Position numbers and translations under genes: made by a program. Shown here one piece after another: positions 1-5,706 of a stretch of 7,949 nucleotides of DNA; position 1 is the first letter of the stretch, and each line of letters begins with the position of its first letter. Origin of the DNA: UBA6912 sp041611095 (GTDB taxonomy: Bacteria; Actinomycetota; Acidimicrobiia; Spongiisociales; UBA5794); the NCBI GenBank assembly GCA_041611095.1, contig JBFINP010000096.1, forward strand, positions 1 through 7,949, read 5' to 3'. Below the pieces are notes generated by a model. It was not told the DNA's origin. It saw only the letters and a list, made by a program, of their open reading frames with translations, and did no database searches.

Positions 1-1
1 G

Positions 2-628
2 GGCGTTGTCGAATCGCTCGTGACCGCACTCGAGGTCAAAGACGTCTACACCCGCGGGCACTCGCAACGTGTCGCCATCTACGCCCTCTGGCTCGGCGAA
101 GAGCTGGGGTTGCGTGGAGAGCGGCTGGCGCAGCTCCGCATCGCGGCGCTGCTGCATGACATCGGGAAGCTCACCGTGCCCCGCCACGTACTGCGCAAAC
201 CCGGAGCCCTCACGCCCGAGGAGACGGTCATCGTCCAGCGCCACGCCACCGTTGTCCCCGACATCCTCGGAGGCCTCGACATCCTCGAGCCCGTCGTGTC
301 GTGCATCGCCGAGCACCACATCCACTTCGACGGCAGCGGGTATGGGCGTGACGGGCCGCGTCTCGTCGCCCTTTCGCTCGAGAGTCGCATCCTCGCCGTC
401 GCCGATGCGTTCGACGCCATGACGACCCACCGGCCCTATCGAATGTCCCTCAGCGTGGCCTATGCGCGCGGCGAGCTCCGCCGCTGGTCCGGAAAGCAGT
501 TCGATCCGGACGTCGTGGCCGCATTCGAACGATGCCTGGAAGGGAAGACCCTGCCGATGCCAAGCGACGGCTTCGAGTCCGACGACGTCGCCCGCCGCGC
601 AGCGGAAGGAGCGCTCGATCGTGCATGA
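2..628 (+). CDS. HD-GYP domain phosphodiesterase-like protein (5' partial)
   Basis: HD-GYP domains hydrolyse the second messenger cyclic-di-GMP, or related cyclic dinucleotides, with a metal centre. The frame is open from the left edge (codons from base 2). A GTG at 20 lies inside the usual opening of the domain (SLVTALEVKDVYTRGHS), so the true start is probably upstream and an N-terminal sensor or membrane part may be missing. Counting from base 2, 208 residues are visible: GHSQR with His20, LLHDIGKL with His53-Asp54 and Lys56, His81, HHIHFDGSGYG with His105-His106, and VADAFDA with Asp135. All expected metal ligands appear present. Two consensus departures are visible: the signature GYP reads GYG (113-115), and HHE reads HHI. 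It overlaps the next gene by 8 bp (GTG at 621, stop at 626-628), suggesting translational coupling. The family is clear; activity and substrate are not proven. Confidence 0.9.
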   Translation, partial: GVVESLVTALEVKDVYTRGHSQRVAIYALWLGEELGLRGERLAQLRIAALLHDIGKLTVPRHVLRKPGALTPEETVIVQRHATVVPDILGGLDILEPVVSCIAEHHIHFDGSGYGRDGPRLVALSLESRILAVADAFDAMTTHRPYRMSLSVAYARGELRRWSGKQFDPDVVAAFERCLEGKTLPMPSDGFESDDVARRAAEGALDRA

Positions 629-1301
629 CGAAGGCCGCATACATGTCGCACCGATCGCAGACGCCCTGGCTCGCGAGGACTGGCCGGTGCTCGTTGCCCT
701 GCCCGTCGTTGCCAGCGTGTTCGTGTTTGCCGCCCCTCGTCTGGGGTGGTGGGCATTCGCGCTCGCCGGCCTCGTCTACGCCGCCGGCTTCGTCGCCTAT
801 GAGCGGGCCCGGCATACAGAACGAACCTATCACCAGCTCGCCGTCGCGCTCGGGCGTCTCCCCGAGCTCTCCGGCGTCGTGCCCGAGGGGCGTAGCGAGC
901 GCATGGCCGAGCTGGCATCGGCCGTTGCGTCCCACCTCAACCTGAGCCCCCGGGACGTCGCCGCGGCAGGCTCGGCGGCGCGCTGTGCGGGTCTTGGGCG
1001 TGTAGGCGACGACGCCTGGCCCCACCTGCGGGCCGGTTTCGATGACAGGGCCGCCGCTCGATGGACGGCGATCATCGTCGGCAGGGCCCCGGGGCTCGAA
1101 CCGCTGGCGCCGCTCCTCGGTCCTGTCGCGCCGCCGGATCCGTCCGCGGCGAGGGTTCGCTCGATCGTCGACCTCGTCGCCGCCTACGACGATGCGGTCC
1201 ACGCAGGAGGTCTCGACCACGAGGCGGCACTCGAGAAGATCGCCGAGACGGGCCGGGGCGACGTCGTTGCCGCAATCGGAGCGGCCGCGCTCTCCGGCTG
1301 A
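621..1301 (+). CDS. Two-helix membrane protein with degenerate HD-GYP-like domain
   Basis: The predicted product has 226 residues. The GTG at 621 is chosen because upstream codons of this frame lie inside the preceding gene and read as a shadow, whereas from 621 the protein is coherent. Residues 21-60 form two hydrophobic helices joined by a short turn. The rest is soluble and resembles an HD-GYP domain stripped of its active site: EGRSERMAELASAVA (89-103) matches the GHSERVA opening with His replaced by Arg91. AARCAGLGRVG (119-129) matches AALLHDIGKIG with His-Asp replaced by Ala123-Gly124 and Lys by Arg127. SIVDLVAAYDDAV (181-193) matches ILAVADAYDAM with the ligand Asp replaced by Ala187. 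No HH...GYP segment is found in the shortened middle. I infer a non-catalytic partner or membrane adaptor for the upstream HD-GYP protein. The alignment was by eye, so the homology is probable rather than proven. Confidence 0.8.
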   Translation: MHDEGRIHVAPIADALAREDWPVLVALPVVASVFVFAAPRLGWWAFALAGLVYAAGFVAYERARHTERTYHQLAVALGRLPELSGVVPEGRSERMAELASAVASHLNLSPRDVAAAGSAARCAGLGRVGDDAWPHLRAGFDDRAAARWTAIIVGRAPGLEPLAPLLGPVAPPDPSAARVRSIVDLVAAYDDAVHAGGLDHEAALEKIAETGRGDVVAAIGAAALSG

Positions 1302-1310
1302 TCGCCCTTG

Positions 1311-1871
1311 TCAGTGCTCGGCGGCCGACCCGGCCTCGCCGTGGATGCCGTGGCGGAAGAGCCGTGGCCGGCGGCGCATCTGCTCCTCCACGAAGAGCCC
1401 CAGCCCGATGGCCAAGAAGACGTCACCGAGTGAGATGACGGCACCGGGCAAGGGAATGATGTCTCCGAGGAACGCGAGGTGTGTTGAGCCGTCGAGGACG
1501 ACATGCTTGCCGCTCGTCACCAGCGTCGGGTCGCCCCCTGCGATCTCAACCGACGCCGGCAGCACGGGCATGCCGCGGTTCACGGCGATGACCAGGAAGT
1601 TCATCAAGATCCCGATGCCGGCGATCCACATACCCGGTGCGTTCCGGTTCATTGCGATCATCATCAGGATGGGAAGGGCGGAGATGAGCAGCAGGGCGAC
1701 GGCCAGCGATCTTCGGTCGGCCGGCAGCAGCCCGGCGATGAGCTGGAGGGCGAGCCCGATGATCAGCAGCCACCACGCCCGGGCCTCGACGTCGAGCAGG
1801 TTCCTGATGCGACCGCCGCGAATGCGTCCGACGATGGCCGAAAACGCGAGGACGACGATCACCCAGGACAT
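1311..1871 (-). CDS. DUF5317 family membrane protein
   Basis: The product is a 186-residue integral membrane protein of unknown function. It has about five hydrophobic stretches: an N-terminal helix (residues 2-14), then roughly 33-50, 56-72, 80-98 and 142-160. The pattern fits the actinobacterial DUF5317 family: GRIRGGRIRNL after the first helix, a MNFLVIAVNRGMPV segment near the middle, then KHVVLDGSTHLAFLGDIIPLP and a final helix beginning VISLGDVFLAIGLG. The C-terminal tail is basic and probably cytoplasmic. The ATG at 1871 is supported by a TAACGT box exactly 6 bp upstream, which predicts a leaderless mRNA. The gene converges on the degenerate HD-GYP gene with a 9-bp gap and is divergent from the enoyl-CoA hydratase gene. 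Nothing here links it to a specific pathway. Confidence 0.85.
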   Translation of the reverse strand: MSWVIVVLAFSAIVGRIRGGRIRNLLDVEARAWWLLIIGLALQLIAGLLPADRRSLAVALLLISALPILMMIAMNRNAPGMWIAGIGILMNFLVIAVNRGMPVLPASVEIAGGDPTLVTSGKHVVLDGSTHLAFLGDIIPLPGAVISLGDVFLAIGLGLFVEEQMRRRPRLFRHGIHGEAGSAAEH

Positions 1872-1877
1872 GGCACG

Positions 1878-1883
1878 ACGTTA
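1878..1883 (-). promoter_or_regulatory. Candidate -10 box of the DUF5317 gene (leaderless)
   Basis: The minus strand reads TAACGT, then 6 bases, then the ATG. With the last T at -7, the transcription start falls exactly on the A of the start codon. No Shine-Dalgarno sequence and no convincing -35 are visible. The same eight bases, CTAACGTC, also precede the TlpA-like gene. Confidence 0.55.
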
Positions 1884-1892
1884 GCCGGGCCC

Positions 1893-1912
1893 GCCCTGTG
1901 CCGATTCAGGGC
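1893..1912. repeat. Short inverted repeat in the DUF5317/hydratase divergent region
   Basis: GCCCTG (1893-1898) and CAGGGC (1907-1912) form perfect 6-bp arms around an 8-base centre. The repeat lies about 22-41 bp upstream of the predicted DUF5317 transcription start, where a repressor or activator could act. Arms this short can occur by chance in GC-rich DNA. Confidence 0.25.
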
Positions 1913-1939
1913 CAAAGTGCCGTCATACGGGGCGATCGG

Positions 1940-1945
1940 TAAGCT
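1940..1945 (+). promoter_or_regulatory. Candidate -10 box of the enoyl-CoA hydratase gene
   Basis: TAAGCT fits the TANNNT form. It would place the transcript start near 1952, giving a leader of about 24 bases that includes the GAGGTG ribosome binding site before the ATG at 1976. No clear -35 is visible. Confidence 0.35.
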
Positions 1946-1962
1946 CGGGAGCCCTTGAAGCC

Positions 1963-1968
1963 GAGGTG
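1963..1968 (+). promoter_or_regulatory. Ribosome binding site deciding the hydratase start
   Basis: GAGGTG ends 7 bases before the ATG at 1976. It favours that ATG over the in-frame TTG at 1955, which has no comparable site and would add seven unconserved residues. Confidence 0.6.
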
Positions 1969-1975
1969 CCGCTCG

Positions 1976-2743
1976 ATGCTGCGCTACGAGACCGAGGGCC
2001 CGTGTGCGGTCCTCACCATCGACGATCCTGAGCGTCGCAACCCGATGACCACCGAAGTGCTCGCCGGCCTCCTCGACGGCGTGCGAAGCGCAGCCGCGGA
2101 TGCCCATATCCGGGTCGTGATCATCACCGGTGCCGGGGATCGCGCCTTTTGCGCTGGCGGCGATCTGTCGGGCGGCTTCTTCGAGGAGCCCCTGGCGGGC
2201 CACGGTGAACGGGGTGCGCTGGCCGATCTGTTCCGAGCGATCCGGCAGTGCCCGAAGCCCGTCGTCGCCAGGGTCAACGGGCATGCGCTGGCCGGCGGTT
2301 TCGGGCTGGCGGCGGCGTGCGACATTGTCATTGCCGTCGACACCGCCACCTTCGGCACGCCGGAGGTGAAGGTGGGGCTGTGGCCGATGATGATCAGCGC
2401 CGTCCTCCAGCGGTTGGTGCCGCAGCGAGCCGCCTTCGAGTTGATGGTCACCGGACGCCGCATCGATGCGGCCGAGGCGCAGCGGTTGGGCGTCGTCTCC
2501 CGCGTCGTCGCTCCGGGTGACCTCGATGGTGCTATCGCCGAGACGGTCGACGCCCTCGTGGGCCTGAGCCCGGCAGTGCTGGCCCTCGGCAAGCGTGCCT
2601 TCTACGCGGTCGAGGACATGCCACTCGATGCGGCGCTCGACCAGCTCCAGATCGGGTTGACGGCGGTCGCCATGACCGACGACGCCGCCGAGGGCATGCG
2701 GGCGTTCATCGACAAGCGGGATCCGGTATGGGGGGGATCCTGA
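1976..2743 (+). CDS. Enoyl-CoA hydratase/isomerase family protein (crotonase fold)
   Basis: This 255-residue cytoplasmic protein has the usual length of single-domain crotonase enzymes, which act on acyl-CoA thioesters (hydration, isomerisation and related steps in fatty-acid or amino-acid breakdown). Visible signatures are DDPERRNPM (17-24 region), the oxyanion-hole strand AFCAGGDL (57-64), NGHALAGGFGLAAACD (101-116), which supplies the second oxyanion NH, FGTPEVKVGLWPMMI (126-140), and the C-terminal helices. By alignment with rat mitochondrial enoyl-CoA hydratase, the catalytic Glu164 is kept as Glu130, while Glu144 is replaced by Gly110. One-glutamate forms occur in several crotonase subgroups, including some methylglutaconyl-CoA hydratase-like proteins, so classical hydratase activity should not be assumed. 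The gene stands alone between divergent and convergent neighbours, so context gives no pathway. Confidence 0.92.
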   Translation: MLRYETEGPCAVLTIDDPERRNPMTTEVLAGLLDGVRSAAADAHIRVVIITGAGDRAFCAGGDLSGGFFEEPLAGHGERGALADLFRAIRQCPKPVVARVNGHALAGGFGLAAACDIVIAVDTATFGTPEVKVGLWPMMISAVLQRLVPQRAAFELMVTGRRIDAAEAQRLGVVSRVVAPGDLDGAIAETVDALVGLSPAVLALGKRAFYAVEDMPLDAALDQLQIGLTAVAMTDDAAEGMRAFIDKRDPVWGGS

Positions 2744-2768
2744 GGCGGATCGAGATCGGGATTCCGGG

Positions 2769-2799
2769 TCGGCTGAGCCAGACGGAGCGTCTCAGCCGA
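2769..2799. terminator. Candidate hairpin between convergent genes
   Basis: TCGGCTGAG (2769-2777) and CTCAGCCGA (2791-2799) are perfect 9-bp inverted arms with a 13-base loop. The right arm covers the stop and last codons of the TlpA-like gene, 26 bp past the hydratase stop. The position suits a terminator serving both genes. Neither side has a T-run, so a classical Rho-independent terminator is not certain. Confidence 0.45.
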
Positions 2800-3421
2800 A
2801 CAACTCCGCCACGTCTTGGGCGAGCGACTCCTCGGTAACGCCCCCGAAGATGCGCTTCACGATGATCCCTTCCGACGAGATGAAGAACGTGGCAGGTAGG
2901 CCCAGCGGCCGGTACTCCACATTGACCTCGTCCTTCTCGTCGAACCCGATCGTATAGGAGACGCCGAGCTCGTCGGCGAAGTCGGCGGCAGCCGTCGCAT
3001 CGTCCTGGACGGAGACCCCCACCACCATCACGTCCGGATTCGCCGCGGCGAACCGGTCGATCGCAGGCATCTCCTCGCGGCAGGGGAAGCACCACGAGGC
3101 CCACAGGTTGAGGATCACGGGGCGGCCGTCTTCGGCCAGATGTTTGGACAGCGTGAAGGCACCACCGTCGTGCGTTCGCACCGAGAAGTCGGGTGCGGCG
3201 TCGTCGCTCTCGGGCGTGTCCTGAGCGAGCTCCGCCAGATCCTGGAGGTTGGGGGCGTCGGCGATCGCACCGTCCCCCGTCGCAGCGTTCGAGCCGCCGT
3301 CGTCGCCGGTGAGTGCAACGGCAAGGCCCCCAAGGAGGACGATGACTACGACGACGCCGATCCAGCCGGGCGGTCCGAGCTTCAGGCGCCGTGACGGAGG
3401 AGCATCGGGTTCGCCCGTCAT
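2792..3421 (-). CDS. Membrane-anchored TlpA-like thiol-disulfide oxidoreductase
   Basis: This is a thioredoxin-fold protein likely to reduce or exchange disulfides outside the membrane, for example in cytochrome c maturation or envelope repair. Starting at the ATG at 3421, the product has 209 residues: a short basic cytoplasmic segment, one hydrophobic helix at about 20-38 (GWIGVVVVIVLLGGLAVAL), an Asp/Ala-rich linker, then a thioredoxin domain from about residue 76. The redox motif is WASWCFPC with Cys111 and Cys114. The cis-proline loop is GLPATFFI (Pro176), and VILNLW and the C-terminal GGVTEE segment fit TlpA/ResA. An ATG at 3448 would add nine residues, but the TAACGT box lies inside that stretch, 7 bp before 3421, so the shorter form is preferred. 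The helix has no lipobox cysteine, so a membrane anchor is more likely than a lipoprotein. No cytochrome maturation genes are adjacent. Confidence 0.9.
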   Translation of the reverse strand: MTGEPDAPPSRRLKLGPPGWIGVVVVIVLLGGLAVALTGDDGGSNAATGDGAIADAPNLQDLAELAQDTPESDDAAPDFSVRTHDGGAFTLSKHLAEDGRPVILNLWASWCFPCREEMPAIDRFAAANPDVMVVGVSVQDDATAAADFADELGVSYTIGFDEKDEVNVEYRPLGLPATFFISSEGIIVKRIFGGVTEESLAQDVAELFG

Positions 3422-3428
3422 GGCCGTG

Positions 3429-3434
3429 ACGTTA
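3429..3434 (-). promoter_or_regulatory. Candidate -10 box of the TlpA-like gene (leaderless)
   Basis: TAACGT on the minus strand is followed by 7 bases and the ATG at 3421, so transcription would begin on or one base before the start codon. It shares CTAACGTC with the box of the DUF5317 gene. It lies within the longer reading starting at 3448 and therefore argues against that start. Confidence 0.5.
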
Positions 3435-3521
3435 GTGAAGGCGGACATCTACCCGGTTGCCGGCGAATGTGGAACAGACAGCCAATGGCGGACGTTCTCA
3501 GGCCCGCCGACAGCACGGAGG

Positions 3522-3527
3522 TACGAT
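3522..3527 (+). promoter_or_regulatory. Candidate -10 box of the sulfite-oxidase-like gene (leaderless)
   Basis: TACGAT, 6 bases, then the ATG at 3534: with the final T at -7 the transcription start is the A of ATG. A GGAGGT at 3517-3522 overlaps the box but is 11 bases from the ATG, rather far for a ribosome binding site, and would not be in the mRNA if this promoter is used. Confidence 0.5.
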
Positions 3528-3533
3528 CGAGCC

Positions 3534-4145
3534 ATGAGCTTCTTCACCCGCAATCGAGAAGAGCTGATCGCCAAAGGTATCGACATCGCTCGCGTGCCGC
3601 CGGGTCAGTACGTCACGGAGCGCTTCCCGGTGCTGCATGCCGGCGTCGTCCCCGATGTCGACCTCGCCGAGTGGGATTTCGTCGTGGACGGGCTCGTCGA
3701 CAGCGAGAAACGGTGGACGTGGGACGAGTTCCGGGCGCTGCCGTCGGAGTCGCTGACTGCCGACATCCATTGCGTCACCAAATGGTCGAAGCTGGACACG
3801 ACCTGGGAGGGCGTGCCGGTGCAGGCCATCTGGGACCAGATCGGCGCCGGCCCAACCGCCACCCACGTGCTCGTCAACGCATATCACGGGTTCACCGCCA
3901 ACCTTCCGGTCGAGGACTTCCTCCGCACCGGGAACCTCTTCGCCCACACGTATGACGGTGCTCCTCTCGAGCTGGAGCACGGCTACCCCTTACGGCTCGT
4001 CGTCCCACACCTCTACTTCTGGAAATCGGTCAAGTGGGTGCGGGGGTTCACGGTTCTCGATGGCGATCAGCCCGGGTTCTGGGAGCGGAACGGCTACCAC
4101 ATGTACGGCGACCCCTTCAAGGAGCAACGCTTCTGGGGCGACTGA
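3534..4145 (+). CDS. Sulfite oxidase-like molybdopterin-dependent oxidoreductase
   Basis: The product has 203 residues and is a single oxidoreductase molybdopterin-binding domain (sulfite oxidase/YedY-MsrP fold). Such domains hold a molybdenum-pterin cofactor and carry out two-electron oxidations or oxygen-atom transfer. The key residue is Cys80 in ADIHCVTKWSK, the expected molybdenum ligand, followed by LDTTWEGVP (88-95 region). Other family features are AYHGFTANLP (116-124), EHGYPLRLVVPHLYFWKSVKWV (start at 149) and GFTVLD. Unlike MsrP it has no Tat or Sec signal, so it is probably cytoplasmic. It also lacks the cytochrome b5 and dimerisation domains of sulfite oxidases, and no MsrQ-like membrane partner is nearby. 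The ATG at 3534 is set by domain length and the -10 box; the open frame further upstream overlaps the divergent thioredoxin gene and is not coding. The physiological substrate is unknown. Confidence 0.9.
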   Translation: MSFFTRNREELIAKGIDIARVPPGQYVTERFPVLHAGVVPDVDLAEWDFVVDGLVDSEKRWTWDEFRALPSESLTADIHCVTKWSKLDTTWEGVPVQAIWDQIGAGPTATHVLVNAYHGFTANLPVEDFLRTGNLFAHTYDGAPLELEHGYPLRLVVPHLYFWKSVKWVRGFTVLDGDQPGFWERNGYHMYGDPFKEQRFWGD

Positions 4146-4768
4146 GCGGGATTCAGGCAGTTGTCTTCGACGTCGGGGAGACGCTCGTCGACGAGACTTC
4201 CGCGTGGGAAGCGTGGGCCGAGCACCTCGACGTACCGAGGTTCACGTTCATGGCGACGGTTGGCTCGGTCATCGCAATGGGCCTCGACCACGGAGTCGTG
4301 TTCGAGGCCGTGGCCCCGGGCTTCGACGTTACCGGCGACCCGCCGGGCTGGGAACGTTCGGCGGACGATCTCTACCCGGACGCCGTTCCGACGATTCGCA
4401 CCCTCGCCGAGCGGGGCATCCGCATCGGAGTCGCCGGCAACCAAGCAGCCGTCACCGAGGAGTTTCTCGCCGGTCTCGCATTGCCCATCGAGCTGGTGGC
4501 GACATCGGCCGGGTGGGGCGTGAGCAAGCCGGATGCGAGGTTCTTCGCACGGATTGCAGATGAGCTCGACCTGCCGCCGGCTGCCATCGCCTACGTCGGT
4601 GACCGGCTCGACCACGACGTGCTCCCGGCGGCGTCGGTTGGGATGAAGGCCGTGCTCATTCGGCGCGGCCCGTGGGGGGTGATGGCGGCGAGGTCGGCCG
4701 ACGCCGCCGCAGCGGATGCCGTGATCGATGGTCTCGACGAGGTGAGCGGGCTGCTCGACGGCGCGTGA
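4142..4768 (+). CDS. HAD superfamily hydrolase, probable CTG start
   Basis: HAD enzymes use an aspartate nucleophile, mostly on phosphate esters. From the CTG at 4142 the product has 208 residues and begins LSGIQAVVFDVGETLVDE, the usual position of motif I relative to the N-terminus. Asp10 is the nucleophile, but the second position of DxDxT is Gly12. Motif II reads IGVAGNQ (Gly99 where Ser/Thr is usual), motif III has Lys129 in SKPD, and motif IV is YVGDRLDHD (Asp154, Asp157). A helical cap (about 20-78) fits subfamily I. The Gly12 substitution is seen in some HAD groups and makes classical phosphomonoesterase chemistry less certain. No ATG, GTG or TTG lies near the domain start; the only upstream candidate, GTG 4034, would add 36 residues read through the previous gene. 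CTGA overlaps the preceding stop by 4 bp, implying an operon with the molybdopterin gene. Confidence 0.82.
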   Translation: MSGIQAVVFDVGETLVDETSAWEAWAEHLDVPRFTFMATVGSVIAMGLDHGVVFEAVAPGFDVTGDPPGWERSADDLYPDAVPTIRTLAERGIRIGVAGNQAAVTEEFLAGLALPIELVATSAGWGVSKPDARFFARIADELDLPPAAIAYVGDRLDHDVLPAASVGMKAVLIRRGPWGVMAARSADAAAADAVIDGLDEVSGLLDGA

Positions 4769-4802
4769 AGCCCGGTCTCGAACGTGGGGATTGCCGGCGG
4801 GA

Positions 4803-5663
4803 TCAGGATGCGTGAAGGAGCTCGATGGCGGCGGCGTAGGCCTCCATCGTCTGTTGCGACGGCTCGATGTCGAGGGCCTGTCGCAGCGCGAGCCGGCACG
4901 TGTCGTACTGCCGCACGAGCTCGCGATACTGACCCAGCTTGGCGTACGAGTGCATGGCCAGCCGGTGCGCCATCTCCGAACACGGGTTCTGGCCGAGGAT
5001 GAGCTGTGCCACCTTCACGCAGTCCTCCGGCGATCCGTGCTTGCGTACCAGGGTGGTCGCCCGATGCAGTATCTGGAGATACGTGATCCGGTAGCTCGAA
5101 CGGGGGAGGACCGTCCAGTCCTCGAATGGATCGTCGGTGAGGAAGTCGCCGCCGTAGAGGCCCATCGCTCGCAGATAGTGGGCGAGCGCCGCCGTCGGTG
5201 AACCATTTCGTTCGGCCTTGCGTCCGTCGGCGACGGCGGCCTCGAATGCATCGGTGTCGAGAACTATGTCCACGCCCAGGTTGATCCGGTACCAGCGGTC
5301 GTTGCGCTGCATCAGGCGGAAGGGGGCATCGCCACCTGTCTTGGTTCGGAGTGCGCGGAGCTCGGCACGGAGGAGGCTTCGGGCGTGTTTCGGGTCCTCG
5401 TCGGGCCACAGCGTGTCGAGGAGGACGTCGCGACTCGCCTTGCGCGACGGCGTGATCAGCAGGTATTTGAGGATTCGCAGCCCTGACTTGCTCGGATCAC
5501 CCGTGATCTCCGTCCCGTCGACAATGCAGGTGAACGTACCCAGCAACGACGCCGTGAGAACAGGTCGTTCCCCTGTATCGGTGACCCAGGTCGCTCGCGC
5601 CCGAATCATGGGGATGGGGGTCGTCTCGGACCCGTGCGTTGGTCGTTCGAGGGGATTCATCAT
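4803..5663 (-). CDS. SARP-type transcriptional regulator (winged helix plus BTAD)
   Basis: This DNA-binding regulator resembles the short SARP family of actinobacteria, activators often tied to secondary metabolism or other local gene sets. From the ATG at 5663 it has 286 residues. Residues about 36-133 form an OmpR-type winged helix: ASLLGTFTCIVDG opening, LRILKYLLITPSRKASRD, LLDTLWPDEDPKHARSLL, and WYRINLG at the wing. Residues about 138-284 form the helical BTAD domain, with ALAHYLRAMGLYGGDFL, the EMAHRLAMHSYAKLGQY segment and the typical ending LALRQALDIEPSQQTMEAY. The large ATPase and TPR parts of AfsR-like proteins are absent. The start is uncertain: a GTG at 5744 would overlap the small upstream gene, ATGs at 5660 and 5609 are also possible, and none has a good ribosome binding site. 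It lies 43 bp behind the small membrane protein gene and may be co-transcribed with it. Its 3' end faces the HAD gene 34 bp away. Confidence 0.85.
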   Translation of the reverse strand: MMNPLERPTHGSETTPIPMIRARATWVTDTGERPVLTASLLGTFTCIVDGTEITGDPSKSGLRILKYLLITPSRKASRDVLLDTLWPDEDPKHARSLLRAELRALRTKTGGDAPFRLMQRNDRWYRINLGVDIVLDTDAFEAAVADGRKAERNGSPTAALAHYLRAMGLYGGDFLTDDPFEDWTVLPRSSYRITYLQILHRATTLVRKHGSPEDCVKVAQLILGQNPCSEMAHRLAMHSYAKLGQYRELVRQYDTCRLALRQALDIEPSQQTMEAYAAAIELLHAS

Positions 5664-5706
5664 TGAGGGTGCTCGTGGGGTTCGAGGCGCTCCGGGAGGA
5701 GGCCGC

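Noticed and set aside
450..1220. Long minus-strand open frame opposite the HD-GYP pair
   Set aside because: Its translation is rich in Arg and Gly with no domain, and it lies fully antisense to two coherent genes; this is typical of open antisense frames in GC-rich DNA.
1283..1326. GGCCGC/GCGGCC inverted repeat at the 621-1301/DUF5317 junction
   Set aside because: Only 6-bp arms of pure G/C with a 32-base loop inside coding DNA; expected by chance at this composition.
1955..1957. TTG 1955 as start of the enoyl-CoA hydratase
   Set aside because: ATG 1976 has a GAGGTG at correct distance and gives the normal family N-terminus.
3249..3533. Upstream extension of the sulfite-oxidase-like frame
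   Set aside because: It lies antisense to the thioredoxin gene start and reads as low-complexity Arg/Pro/Thr; the domain begins at ATG 3534.
4034..4141. GTG 4034 as start of the HAD gene
   Set aside because: It would add 36 Arg-rich residues encoded out of frame inside the molybdopterin gene, before a domain that normally starts at the N-terminus.
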